From: DATAGZ01 sp036263455
GTDB lineage: Bacteria > Pseudomonadota > Alphaproteobacteria > Dongiales > Dongiaceae
Length of the DNA stretch: 64,000 bases
Direction: 5' to 3'
Assembly (NCBI GenBank): GCA_036263455.1
Contig: DATAGZ010000002.1
Span: 1-64,000, forward strand
The notes below the pieces were generated by a model that was not told the DNA's origin, did no database searches, and saw nothing but the letters and a program-made list of their open reading frames with translations. Shown piece after piece: positions 34,524 through 43,913 of this stretch. The number at the start of each line of letters is the position of its first letter. The first letter of the stretch is position 1. The position numbers and the translations under genes were made by a program.

Positions 34524-36127
34524 CCCTGCGCCTCCGCTGGCAGGGATTGCTGGCGCGCCATCCCCGCTCCGGACATATTGCGCTCGCGCTCGCGGGTGCG
34601 CTAAGCGCGCTGGGATTCGCGCCCTTTTACTGGCTGCCCTGCCCGGCGGTGGGCCTCACATTGTTCCTATGGGCCACCCTTGGGGCGACGCGACGGCGCC
34701 AAGCCACCCTGCGCGGCCTGAGCTGGGGATGGGGATTCTTCCTGGCGGGCAATTATTGGATCGCCAATTCCTTCTTGGTCGAGGCGGACCGCTTTGCCTG
34801 GATGATCCCCCTCATGGTGGGGGGACTCGCTTTGTTCTTGTCCTTTTATCCCGCTATCATCGCCTTACTCTGCTGGTCGGCCCGGCCACGCCCGGCGATA
34901 CAAAGCTGGCTCCTCTTCGCCGTTCTCTGGACCGGCGCGGAATATGCGCGCGGCCATATCCTCACCGGCTATCCCTGGAACCTGCTCGCCTATGTGTGGG
35001 GCTTTTCTGCTCTTCCCATGCAGGGGGCTGCTCTGGTGGGCTCCTGGGGCATGAGCTTGACGAGCTGTCTCCTGCTCACGGCGGCGGTGCTGGCCGAACC
35101 GCTGGGCGCACGCCGCGCGCTGGCCGTCGCGGCCGGCCTGCTCGCGCTGATCCTGGCTCCAGGCGTCAGATTATGGTTGCATCCGGTCGAGGACACTGCC
35201 ATTCGCCTACGTCTGGTTCAGCCAGCTTTGCCCGAAGCCGAGCGCGTTACGGGCCGGTACGCATGGGACCACCTCGCCATTCTCTCCGATTTGACTCGTG
35301 CACCTGCCGGCGGCGCTCCCGTGCAGGCGGTTATCTGGCCCGAAGCCGCAATCGAGATGCTGATTGAGCGCGACGCGGATCTGCGCAGTCTGCTGGGTGG
35401 CCTTGCACCACGCAATGGCTATCTCCTGACCGGGGCGGTGCATGGCGTGCCTTTGACCGGCCCGCTGGACAAGATCTGGAACTCCCTCGCGGTTATTGAT
35501 GATCGCGGCGTCGTGCAGGCTTTTGCCGATAAAGCCCATTTGGTGCCGCTCGGCGAATATGTGCCTGGCCGATCCTGGCTCCCCTTCATCGATAAAGTCA
35601 CGCCAGGCGCATTGGACTTCTCCTCGGGTCAAGGTCATTCCACCGTCACGGCGCCCGGCCTGCCGCCTTTTACTCCCTTGATCTGCTACGAAGTTATTTT
35701 CCCCGGGGAAATCATCGATTCCGACCACCGCCCCGCCTGGCTCCTCAACATCACCAATGATGGCTGGTTCGGCGATTCGACCGGCCCCTACCAGCATTTC
35801 GCCAGTGCACGCTTCCGAGCAGTTGAGGAGGGGCTCCCACTTATACGTGTAGCCAATACCGGCATTAGCGCGGTCATCGACCCTTTGGGTCGCATTCGCA
35901 CAAAATTAGATCTAAATACACGCGCCGTCCGAGATGTTTTTTTACCGAAAATGCTGGATAGCACGCCGTTTTCCTGGGCAGGCGTCTGGCCAACCCTTGG
36001 TATTGCGATAATGGTCATCGTGACCTTTTTCTGGCGCGGATTGACAAAGGTTCTTAGCTTATTTATGAGAATAATTACCCGCACCGTTGCGCTTATGGTT
36101 GCAGGATCAGAGGGCGGCAAAGGATGA
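34520..36127 (+). CDS. lnt: Apolipoprotein N-acyltransferase
   Basis: A 535-aa inner-membrane enzyme adding the third acyl chain to lipoproteins. The GTG at 34520 overlaps the corC stop (GTGA) and is preferred over an ATG at 34484. About seven hydrophobic helices are followed by the nitrilase domain with catalytic E275 (WPEAA), K338 (DKAHLVPLGEYVP) and C389 (LICYEVIF). A final C-terminal helix is present. It overlaps the following regulator gene by 4 bases. Confidence 0.96.
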   Translation: MTLRLRWQGLLARHPRSGHIALALAGALSALGFAPFYWLPCPAVGLTLFLWATLGATRRRQATLRGLSWGWGFFLAGNYWIANSFLVEADRFAWMIPLMVGGLALFLSFYPAIIALLCWSARPRPAIQSWLLFAVLWTGAEYARGHILTGYPWNLLAYVWGFSALPMQGAALVGSWGMSLTSCLLLTAAVLAEPLGARRALAVAAGLLALILAPGVRLWLHPVEDTAIRLRLVQPALPEAERVTGRYAWDHLAILSDLTRAPAGGAPVQAVIWPEAAIEMLIERDADLRSLLGGLAPRNGYLLTGAVHGVPLTGPLDKIWNSLAVIDDRGVVQAFADKAHLVPLGEYVPGRSWLPFIDKVTPGALDFSSGQGHSTVTAPGLPPFTPLICYEVIFPGEIIDSDHRPAWLLNITNDGWFGDSTGPYQHFASARFRAVEEGLPLIRVANTGISAVIDPLGRIRTKLDLNTRAVRDVFLPKMLDSTPFSWAGVWPTLGIAIMVIVTFFWRGLTKVLSLFMRIITRTVALMVAGSEGGKG

Positions 36128-36585
36128 ATATGAAGAAAGTTTCACAGAGAAAATCATCGGGCCGCATGGCCAGCAAGGGGTTTCCCAACCCCATCGACGT
36201 TCATGTCGGCACCCGATTGCGGCAGCGTCGCACGCTGCTGGGGATGAGCCAGCAGAAGCTGGCCAAAGCGGTGGGCCTGACCTTTCAGCAGGTCCAAAAA
36301 TACGAGCGGGGAACCAATCGAGTCGGATCGAGCCGGCTGTTTGACCTCGGCCAAGTTCTGGATGTGCCCGTAAACTATTTTTTCGAGGATATGCCTCTGT
36401 CGGTACGGGAGAAGACGCCGTCCCGCCTGGTCGGGCTCGCCAGCCCGCCTGCGCCCGAGCCGCGCGAGGACGATCCTCTCACCAAGCGGGAGACGCTGGA
36501 GATCATGCGGGCTTATTATAAAATCAAGGAGCTCGGCGTCCGTCGCAAGGTGGGCGATCTCATCAAGGCACTGGCCAAGATCTGA
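36124..36585 (+). CDS. XRE-family transcriptional regulator
   Basis: A 153-aa protein with a Cro/C1-type helix-turn-helix at about residues 30-85 (GMSQQKLAKAVGLTFQQVQKYERG). A short basic N-terminal extension precedes it, and the tail includes KRETLEIMRAYYKIKEL. This conserved alphaproteobacterial regulator is commonly found between lnt and metK, but its targets are unknown to me. It overlaps lnt (ATGA), so it is made with the envelope genes; metK probably has its own promoter downstream. Confidence 0.88.
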   Translation: MNMKKVSQRKSSGRMASKGFPNPIDVHVGTRLRQRRTLLGMSQQKLAKAVGLTFQQVQKYERGTNRVGSSRLFDLGQVLDVPVNYFFEDMPLSVREKTPSRLVGLASPPAPEPREDDPLTKRETLEIMRAYYKIKELGVRRKVGDLIKALAKI

Positions 36586-36595
36586 CGTAAATCGC

Positions 36596-36625
36596 TTGAC
36601 CTCGCGGCAGGGCTTAACCATTATC
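36596..36625 (+). promoter_or_regulatory. Candidate sigma-70 promoter of metK
   Basis: TTGACC (36596-36601) and ATTATC (36620-36625) are spaced by 18 bases, 84-113 bases before the metK start. A start point about seven bases downstream of the -10 would place the RNA 5' end just at the hairpin that begins at 36634. The -10 is weak, so this is tentative. Confidence 0.4.
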
Positions 36626-36633
36626 CCGGCTTT

Positions 36634-36686
36634 CCACGGGGACTAGGGACACTGGCCCGTGGCTCCTGCTTCTGTCATGGGGACAG
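36634..36686 (+). promoter_or_regulatory. Structured 5' leader of metK (two hairpins)
   Basis: Seen in the sequence: CCACGGG (36634-36640) pairs perfectly with CCCGTGG (36656-36662) around a 15-base loop, then CTGTC (36672-36676) pairs with GACAG (36682-36686) around ATGGG. A GAGG ribosome site and the metK ATG follow at 36709. Leader RNAs sensing SAM or SAH occur upstream of metK in alphaproteobacteria, but this sequence does not match the SAM-II or SAM/SAH consensus as I remember them. Confidence 0.4.
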
Positions 36687-36708
36687 CGCGGCAACGAGCG
36701 AGGCATTC

Positions 36709-37875
<1,167 letters not shown>

Positions 37876-37918
37876 CTCTCCCGGCTGCTGACGTCGCCAG
37901 CGCGATCTGAGGTCCGAC

Positions 37919-38599
37919 GTGGAGGGCGCCAAGCCGCGTTTTTATGGACGGCGCCGGGGACGCACATTGCGCACCTCGCGACAGACCCTGCTCGCCGAGG
38001 AATTGCCGCGCTGGCGGATCGATGCGCCGCTCCCGCCGCTCGAGACCCTGTTCGGGCCGGGCGTGACCTCTTTTGGGCTTGAAATCGGCTTCGGCAGCGG
38101 CGAGCATTTGTTGTGGCGCGCCGAGCGCACGCCCCAGCGCGGCTACATCGGCTGCGAGGTCTTCATCAATGGCATAGCGGCCCTGCTGGCTGGACTCGCG
38201 CAAAAACAGCTCGCCAATATCCGCCTTTTCACCGAGGATGCGCGACTGCTCCTGCCGCTACTGCCACCCGGACGACTCGCCGAGATCTTCATCCTGTTCC
38301 CGGATCCCTGGCCGAAATACCGCCATCGCGACCGCCGATTCGTCAACCCTCGGGAAATCGCCCAATTGGCCCGCGTCCTGCAGCCGGGTGGTCTTCTGAC
38401 CATCGCGACCGACGATCCCATCGCGATGACCTGGGTGCTTGCGCAGATGCGCGCCGCATCCGATTTCCGCTGGTGCGCGGAACGGCCCGGCGATTGGCAG
38501 AGCCGCGACTGGCCCGCGACCCGCTACGAACGCAAGGCGATCACTGGTTTTCCGCCCCTCTATCTCTCCTACCGGCGCATCGACCCGCTTGCGGGATGA
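37919..38599 (+). CDS. trmB: tRNA (guanine-N7-)-methyltransferase TrmB
   Basis: A 226-aa SAM enzyme forming m7G46. It starts at a GTG (no ATG is available); the N-terminus RFYGRRRGRTLR is typical of alphaproteobacterial TrmB. SAM motif GLEIGFGSGEHL, then ILFPDPWPKYRHRDRRF, the TrmB signature, and a C-terminal TRYERK landmark complete it. It follows metK by 43 bases as in related genomes. Confidence 0.95.
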   Translation: MEGAKPRFYGRRRGRTLRTSRQTLLAEELPRWRIDAPLPPLETLFGPGVTSFGLEIGFGSGEHLLWRAERTPQRGYIGCEVFINGIAALLAGLAQKQLANIRLFTEDARLLLPLLPPGRLAEIFILFPDPWPKYRHRDRRFVNPREIAQLARVLQPGGLLTIATDDPIAMTWVLAQMRAASDFRWCAERPGDWQSRDWPATRYERKAITGFPPLYLSYRRIDPLAG

Positions 38600-38639
38600 T
38601 ACCATCGAGTGCATCATGTCCGGATCGAGCTGTCGATAG

Positions 38640-39401
38640 ATGGAGCCTTTCAAGGATCACTTTTCCAGCGTCGCGAGCGCCTATGCGCGCCACCGTCCGG
38701 ACTATCCACCGGAACTGGCCGCCTATTTTGCCGAGATCGCGCCGCGCCGCGGGCTCGCCTGGGACTGCGGCTGCGGCTCGGGCCAATTCTCTCGCCTGCT
38801 GGCCGATCATTTCGCCCATGTCATAGCGACCGACCCCAGCGCCGAGCAATTGAGTGCGGCACCCAGGCATCCCCGCATCGACTATCGCCAGGAAAAGGCG
38901 GAACGGACGTCCTTGCCGGACCATGCCGTCGATATCATCACGGTTGCCCAGGCCGCCCATTGGTTCGCGCTCGAGGATTTTTATGCCGAGGTCAGGCGGG
39001 TGGCCGCGCCCGGCGCAATCCTCGCCTTGATCACCTATGCGAGCCTGGAAACAGGCGATTCAGAGCTCGACCGCATCATCAATGATTTTTATGACGGCGT
39101 GCTCGGTACCACCTTCTGGCCGCCCGAGCGGCGCCATATCGAGGCCGGTTACCGCACGCTCGCTTTTCCCTTCGCGGAAATCGCCGCGCCGCCTTTCTCG
39201 ATCGTCCACGAATGGTCGGTCGCGGATGTTCTCGGCTATATCGAGACGTGGTCGGCGGTCAGCAATCTCAAGAAGGCCGGCCGCGGCAAGGATTTCGAGG
39301 ATTTCTCCATCCGTCTCGCCGCGCATTGGGCGAAAGGCGCCGCGCGCCGACGGGTGCGCTGGCCGCTCGCAATGCGGGTCGGCCGCGTTTCCGCGCTATA
39401 A
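38640..39401 (+). CDS. Class I SAM-dependent methyltransferase
   Basis: A 253-aa methyltransferase of the Methyltransf_11 type (similar to yeast Crg1/trans-aconitate methyltransferases). WDCGCGSGQFSRLLADHF is motif I, with VIATDPSAEQL as motif II and AAHWFALEDFYAEVRRVAAPG after it. FKDHFSSVASAYARHRPDYP at the start is common in this family. The substrate is unknown; it converges on the oxygenase gene with 8 bases between. Confidence 0.85.
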   Translation: MEPFKDHFSSVASAYARHRPDYPPELAAYFAEIAPRRGLAWDCGCGSGQFSRLLADHFAHVIATDPSAEQLSAAPRHPRIDYRQEKAERTSLPDHAVDIITVAQAAHWFALEDFYAEVRRVAAPGAILALITYASLETGDSELDRIINDFYDGVLGTTFWPPERRHIEAGYRTLAFPFAEIAAPPFSIVHEWSVADVLGYIETWSAVSNLKKAGRGKDFEDFSIRLAAHWAKGAARRRVRWPLAMRVGRVSAL

Positions 39402-39409
39402 CGGGGCCG

Positions 39410-40258
39410 TCAGTACTTATCCCGGCCGGTGTCGCGGGGCGTATAATTGGTGCCCTTGAGCGTCGCAAGGAACCGGCCCAGCGGCCCGATATTGCGGTAG
39501 GAAAACATCGGTACGGGGGTTTCGACGATAAAGTTGATATACTGACGCGGCGCCGGCGTGACCTCGCGCGGCGTGACCCCATGGACCGAGAGCGGCGAAT
39601 TGATGAAACAGGCAAAGGTGTTGCCCTGATAGGCCACGCGCTCGGCCACCTGGATATCTTCCGGCAAACAGCCGCGATCGCGGAGGAAGCGCGGCGGACG
39701 CCGCCAGGCGAACAATTCCAAATCGCCGCCGCCCGCGATGTCTTCGGGCCTGCGGACATAGAGAAGCGCGGTGAAGATCGTCACCGGCCGGTCGATATGA
39801 CCGGTGCGTACCGAGATAGCCTTTTCGGTGACCGGCGTGTTGATGACGAACTGGCAATCGAGCCGGACGTCGAAATCCCCGCTCTCGTAGCGCGGCGCGA
39901 CGCGCCAGTCGCGCATTTTGCGGCCGATGCGCCGTTCGAGATCGGGGTAGGTCTCCTCGAAATGAGACTGGAACAACCGCAGGATATCGCGCCAATGATC
40001 CGCCGAGGTATGGTGGCGCATGAATTTTTTCCAACGCTCGGATACGCGTGGATTTCGAAGGGATTTATAGGCTGGCATGCGCGCGGCGTAATTGCTGCCC
40101 TTGTTGGGCCGGCCGTCGAGCACCACCTCCATGGCCGGAAACTCCGCGGCCAGGGCTTCGTAGGAAGCGGGATCGAGAGCGTGCTGGCGCACGAGATGGG
40201 GGAAGGGAATGGCCCTGACTTCCTGGGGACCGACACGCTCGAAAACGCAGCTATTCAT
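39410..40258 (-). CDS. 2-oxoglutarate/Fe(II)-dependent oxygenase-like protein
   Basis: A 282-aa protein with a jelly-roll iron site: H154-x-D156 (TGHIDRP), distal H226 (SVHGVTP) and R238 (APRQYINF) that would bind 2-oxoglutarate. The spacing is right for the 2OG-Fe(II) oxygenase superfamily. The substrate is unknown. It lies 27 bases from the lipid-transport operon on the same strand and may be cotranscribed with it, but this is not certain. Confidence 0.75.
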   Translation of the reverse strand: MNSCVFERVGPQEVRAIPFPHLVRQHALDPASYEALAAEFPAMEVVLDGRPNKGSNYAARMPAYKSLRNPRVSERWKKFMRHHTSADHWRDILRLFQSHFEETYPDLERRIGRKMRDWRVAPRYESGDFDVRLDCQFVINTPVTEKAISVRTGHIDRPVTIFTALLYVRRPEDIAGGGDLELFAWRRPPRFLRDRGCLPEDIQVAERVAYQGNTFACFINSPLSVHGVTPREVTPAPRQYINFIVETPVPMFSYRNIGPLGRFLATLKGTNYTPRDTGRDKY

Positions 40259-40285
40259 GGCCGCAAAATAGCTGGGCGGCTCCCC

Positions 40286-40897
40286 TCAGGCAAGAGGCTG
40301 GGCGGCCAACATGCGGATGAGATCCGCGACGGTTTCCTTGACAGCGGTGCGCAGCGCTTCGGCGGCGTCCTCGATGCCCGGACCCTTGGGCGCCACTTCC
40401 TTGCGCAGCGTGCCGCTCCAGACGATCCGGTCGTCTGGATTGTGTTGCACAGTAATATCGAGAATAAGCAGCGTCCCCTTACCCTGTTTGCCGCTGCTAT
40501 CGGTAAGCTGCACAAGCTGACGCAACGTGCCGCGCAGGCGATAGGCTGCATCCGCGCGCATCTCGCTCGGAACCGTCTTGGAAAAAAGATGAGCCGCGTC
40601 CAGTTCCGCGATGAATTGATCGCGGATCATGCGCGCAGGCGCCTCTGCCCAGGATGCATAATGGCGCTGATGCAGCGTGGCGCCGCCATCGGCGGAATAC
40701 AGCATCGCCCGATCGCCCGTTATACCCGTGGCCTGGAAAGGCTCGACCTCGAGGATGGCCTGCGATGCTTGTGCGGCGCGCACGTCGGGTATCTCCGCGG
40801 CGCTATCCAACCTGAAGAAGATGGGGTCTTGCATGGCCGGCGCGGTGCAAGCCGCGAGCCCCACGGCAAGCAAGAAACAGAAGGTCCACCGTGTCAT
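40286..40897 (-). CDS. ABC-type transport auxiliary lipoprotein (PqiC-like)
   Basis: A 203-aa lipoprotein: signal FCFLLAVGLAAC with lipobox C17, then the ABC_trans_aux domain (FFRLDS..., ILEVEPFQATGI, DAAYRLRGTLRQLVQL, VWSGTLRKEV). Such proteins form the outer-membrane-side partner of MCE systems. Its start overlaps mlaD by four bases (ATGA), as the last gene in the STAS-MlaE-MlaF-MlaD operon. Confidence 0.85.
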   Translation of the reverse strand: MTRWTFCFLLAVGLAACTAPAMQDPIFFRLDSAAEIPDVRAAQASQAILEVEPFQATGITGDRAMLYSADGGATLHQRHYASWAEAPARMIRDQFIAELDAAHLFSKTVPSEMRADAAYRLRGTLRQLVQLTDSSGKQGKGTLLILDITVQHNPDDRIVWSGTLRKEVAPKGPGIEDAAEALRTAVKETVADLIRMLAAQPLA

Positions 40898-41877
40898 GGC
40901 GTACCCCCCTGGTCGCTCGCCGGTCGCCCTCCCGAGAGCAGCAGGCCAGGATTGGCGCGGATCTGGCGGCTGAATTCGCTCATGTTGCGGCTGGTCTCGT
41001 CGAGATTGGCGGTGATCTGGTCAATATTTGCCGCTACCGTATGGAGGACATATTGCAGATCCGCAACCGAGCGGTCGACCTTGCCGGTGTTTCGACGAGC
41101 CAGATCATCGATGCGCTGGGTAAGCTGCTTGAGTGCGGCACCAGCCTCCCTGATATCGGCGATCGCTTGGGTGGCGCCGCCGCTGGCACGGTTGAGCTGG
41201 TCGAGCGTCTGCTGCACCTCGCTGAGATTATGCGCTGAGAGCAGTTGCGTGTTGAGCTTCTGCGAAGCTTCGCCGACATTCTGAACGATTTGTGGCGCCC
41301 GCTGATCGACGGTACGCGCGATCGATTGCAGCGAAGCAAACAACGTGCCCAGGTTCTGCGATGTCTCGCCACCCAACCGGTCAACGAATTGACTGACTTT
41401 ATCGATGAGCGGTTTGAGCGAATGTTCCTTGAGATCGCCGACATCGCCGGCGATCTCGTTGAAGACGGCAAAGAAATCGGCGTTGGCGCCGCTCTTGATC
41501 TCATTTCCCGGCTTGAGATACAGGGTCGAGCGACCAGGGACGATGTCGACGATTCTCCCCGCGAGGAGACCGGTCGCGGCGATGCGCGCGGTCGAATCCT
41601 CGGGAATGTGCCACCCACGCTGGATGTCAACCTCGACATGAAAGACATAACCGCCCTCGCTGAATTGCGGAGCGATCAGCGTGACCTGCCCTACCGGAAA
41701 GCCCTGGTAGTCAACCGCGGTTCCAACCTTGATGTCTCCCACGCTGCGAAAGGTAATGAAGTATCCATCGGATGGTCCGCGGTGTCCGGCGAGCAGGCCG
41801 AGCACGACGACGAGACCGACCCCCATCGCGGCCACGAACAGGCCGACCAGCACGTAATTGATCTTAGGGGTGCGCAT
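40894..41877 (-). CDS. mlaD: MCE-family lipid transport protein (MlaD-like)
   Basis: A 327-aa inner-membrane-anchored MCE protein. One N-terminal helix (YVLVGLFVAAMGVGLVVVLGLLAG) precedes the MCE domain: KVGTAVDYQGFPVGQV and STARIAATGLLAGRIVDIVPG. The remaining 190 residues are a long helical region (heptad-like, many Gln/Asn/Ser) longer than in E. coli MlaD, closer to a PqiB/LetB- or mycobacterial-type needle. Exchanges phospholipids between membranes; direction is unknown. Confidence 0.9.
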   Translation of the reverse strand: MRTPKINYVLVGLFVAAMGVGLVVVLGLLAGHRGPSDGYFITFRSVGDIKVGTAVDYQGFPVGQVTLIAPQFSEGGYVFHVEVDIQRGWHIPEDSTARIAATGLLAGRIVDIVPGRSTLYLKPGNEIKSGANADFFAVFNEIAGDVGDLKEHSLKPLIDKVSQFVDRLGGETSQNLGTLFASLQSIARTVDQRAPQIVQNVGEASQKLNTQLLSAHNLSEVQQTLDQLNRASGGATQAIADIREAGAALKQLTQRIDDLARRNTGKVDRSVADLQYVLHTVAANIDQITANLDETSRNMSEFSRQIRANPGLLLSGGRPASDQGGTP

Positions 41878-42712
41878 CTTCGTCCTTTCCCATGATACGG
41901 CGCAGATATTGCGCGGGGTCGATGTCGGTTTCCTCGAACCGACGCTGTAGAAGATTACGCACCCGCTCGTCCCGGCTGGCCCTTACCAGGTCGGGTGGGC
42001 CGTCGATGACGATCCGTCCCTGATCCAGGATCAGGATGCGGTCGGCCACCGTGAAGGCACTTTTGGGATCGTGGGTGATGATCACCACCGACATGTTCAT
42101 GGCTGCGCGCAATTTAAGGACGAGGTCATCGATCTGGGCGGAGACCGCCGGGTCGAGACCCGAGGTCGGCTCGTCCAGGAAAAGGAGCTGTGGATCCATG
42201 ACGATTGCGCGGGCGATCGAGGCGCGCTTGACCATGCCCCCCGACAGTTCGGACGGCATGAGGTCGCCGAAACCCGATAGATTGACGGTTTCCAGCTTGA
42301 GACGCGCCATGATCGCCATCGTCTCTTCATCGAGTTGGACCAATTCCCGCAGAGGGAGCGTGATATTGTCAGTAACATTCATCGAGGAGAACAACGCTCC
42401 GGATTGAAACGCCACGCCCATCTTACGCCGCAATTCCTGCATCTCGCCTTCGCTGAGCCGCGCGATATCCTTGCCGAACAGCCGAATCTTGCCCGGCTGC
42501 GCCGGCATGAGCCCCATCAGATGGCGCAGCAAGGTGGTCTTGCCAGACCCTGATCCGCCCATGATCACCACGATCTCGCCGCGCCGGACCGTGAGGCTGA
42601 CATCGAAGAGCACCTGACGGTCGCCGTAGAAGAAATCGAGGTGATCGACCGCGACAATTTCTTCGGTTTCCACGTCGGGTACGGGACGCGCCGCTAAAGG
42701 GGACGTTGCCAT
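41864..42712 (-). CDS. mlaF: ABC transporter ATP-binding protein (MlaF-like)
   Basis: A 282-aa ATPase with Walker A MGGSGSGKTT (51-60), Q-loop FQSGALFSSMNVTDNI, signature ELSGGMVKRASIARAI and Walker B LLFLDEPTSGLD. These features, in particular GALFSSMNV, identify the Mla/MCE-transport ATPase subgroup. It overlaps mlaD by 14 bases and follows mlaE after one base. Confidence 0.93.
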   Translation of the reverse strand: MATSPLAARPVPDVETEEIVAVDHLDFFYGDRQVLFDVSLTVRRGEIVVIMGGSGSGKTTLLRHLMGLMPAQPGKIRLFGKDIARLSEGEMQELRRKMGVAFQSGALFSSMNVTDNITLPLRELVQLDEETMAIMARLKLETVNLSGFGDLMPSELSGGMVKRASIARAIVMDPQLLFLDEPTSGLDPAVSAQIDDLVLKLRAAMNMSVVIITHDPKSAFTVADRILILDQGRIVIDGPPDLVRASRDERVRNLLQRRFEETDIDPAQYLRRIMGKDEDAHP

Positions 42713-42713
42713 C

Positions 42714-43511
42714 TCAGTGAGTCGTTAAATAAGCGAAGATCATGTCGGTGACGACGATCAGAGTGATGGATTGCACGACCGCCCGCGTCGTCACCCGGCC
42801 GACATCCTCGGCGCCCTTCTTGGCATTCGACCCGTTTACCGCCCCGATGACCGCGATAATCAGGCCGAAAAGCACCGATTTTCCAAGACCCTGCCAGAGA
42901 TCCTTGGCGTGGAGCACGTCCAGCGTATCGCGCAGATACCCCGCAAGCGTACCGTGAAGCACGGCGGAGACATAGAAACCCGCAGCGATGATCGAGACGA
43001 AATTGGCCCACATGGTGAGGCAGGGCAGCATCACGAGGAAACCCAGAAGAGCGGGCGTCACGAGAAAGCGCACCGGATTGATGCCCATGACGTCGAGCGC
43101 ATCGATTTCCTGGTTGATGGTCATGCTGCCGATCCGCGCCGCGAGCGCGGAACCCGAGCGGCCCGCGACTAAAATTCCCATGATGATCGGCGAAAATTCC
43201 CTCGCCACTGAAAGGGCGATCCCGATATAGGCATATTGCTGGGCCCCGAACAGGCCCAGGGAATAAAGGCTCTGGATGGCGAGCATGATACCGATGGTCG
43301 CGGCAAGCAGGGTCGCTATGGGCAGGGCCTGGACGCCGAAATCGATCATGGAATCGATGGTCGCACCCAGGCGCACCGGCTGGCGGGCGCGCGGCCCGAC
43401 GGCCAGCCAGTAGACGCTCTGGAAGACTAGCACCGCGCAGTATCCGATCTCGTCGAGGACCGCCACCGTGCGTTCGCCCACCTGGCGTAAGGGAAGACGC
43501 CAATCGGTCAC
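42714..43511 (-). CDS. mlaE: MCE-system permease (MlaE-like)
   Basis: A 265-aa integral membrane permease. I use the GTG at 43511, forming a GTGA overlap with the STAS gene. Five or six hydrophobic helices and the MlaE landmarks FSPIIMGILVAGRSGSALAA, IGSMTINQEIDALDVMGI and GLIIAVIGAVNG are clear. It forms the core of a lipid exporter or importer with MlaF and MlaD. Confidence 0.93.
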   Translation of the reverse strand: MTDWRLPLRQVGERTVAVLDEIGYCAVLVFQSVYWLAVGPRARQPVRLGATIDSMIDFGVQALPIATLLAATIGIMLAIQSLYSLGLFGAQQYAYIGIALSVAREFSPIIMGILVAGRSGSALAARIGSMTINQEIDALDVMGINPVRFLVTPALLGFLVMLPCLTMWANFVSIIAAGFYVSAVLHGTLAGYLRDTLDVLHAKDLWQGLGKSVLFGLIIAVIGAVNGSNAKKGAEDVGRVTTRAVVQSITLIVVTDMIFAYLTTH

Positions 43512-43837
43512 GGCGCTCGTTCCGGGGCGGGAAGGATGGAAAACACCTTGTCGAGGCGCGCCAGCTCCAGAACCTTGCGTACGCGCGGGCTCGGCGCAAG
43601 AAGCGCAAAGGGAAGATTGTTTCGCTGAGACAACTGCAACGCTTCGACGAGGCAAGCGATGCCCGAGGAATCGATATAGGTTACCTTGTCCATGGCAATC
43701 TCGAGCGGCCGGCTATCCTTGAGCAGATCGAGAATCTGCGCGCGCAATACTGCGGCTACGTCCAAATCGATCTCGCCTTCGAGTTCCAAGACGATCTTGC
43801 CGTCGCACGCCGCGGTTGGATACGCCATCTTTGCCAT
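43508..43837 (-). CDS. STAS-domain protein (anti-sigma factor antagonist/MlaB-like)
   Basis: A 109-aa stand-alone STAS domain. The start is the ATG at 43837 (another at 43828 is possible). Sequence: KIVLELEGEIDLDVAAVLRA, then VTYIDSSGIACLVEAL with D56-S57-S58-G59. That serine is the residue phosphorylated in SpoIIAA and RsbV, and MlaB has a related DxxG loop. As first gene before mlaE it would correspond to MlaB, which binds MlaF. The divergent gene encodes a PP2C phosphatase fused to a kinase-like ATPase, suggesting phospho-regulation. Confidence 0.87.
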   Translation of the reverse strand: MAKMAYPTAACDGKIVLELEGEIDLDVAAVLRAQILDLLKDSRPLEIAMDKVTYIDSSGIACLVEALQLSQRNNLPFALLAPSPRVRKVLELARLDKVFSILPAPERAP

Positions 43838-43913
43838 ACTATCAAAGAACAGCCGAGAATAAAAGTTTGCCACGCGCCATGGCCAGGGAGGACCGACCGG
43901 CTTAAGATGGGTC

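Noticed and set aside
36586..36708. SAM-II or SAM/SAH riboswitch upstream of metK.
   Set aside because: The pseudoknot core sequences of these classes are not present; only unexplained hairpins are reported.
39212..41284. A 690-codon plus-strand frame, the longest in the window.
   Set aside because: It lies opposite the 2OG oxygenase, lipoprotein and mlaD, each with clear domain motifs and ATGA couplings.
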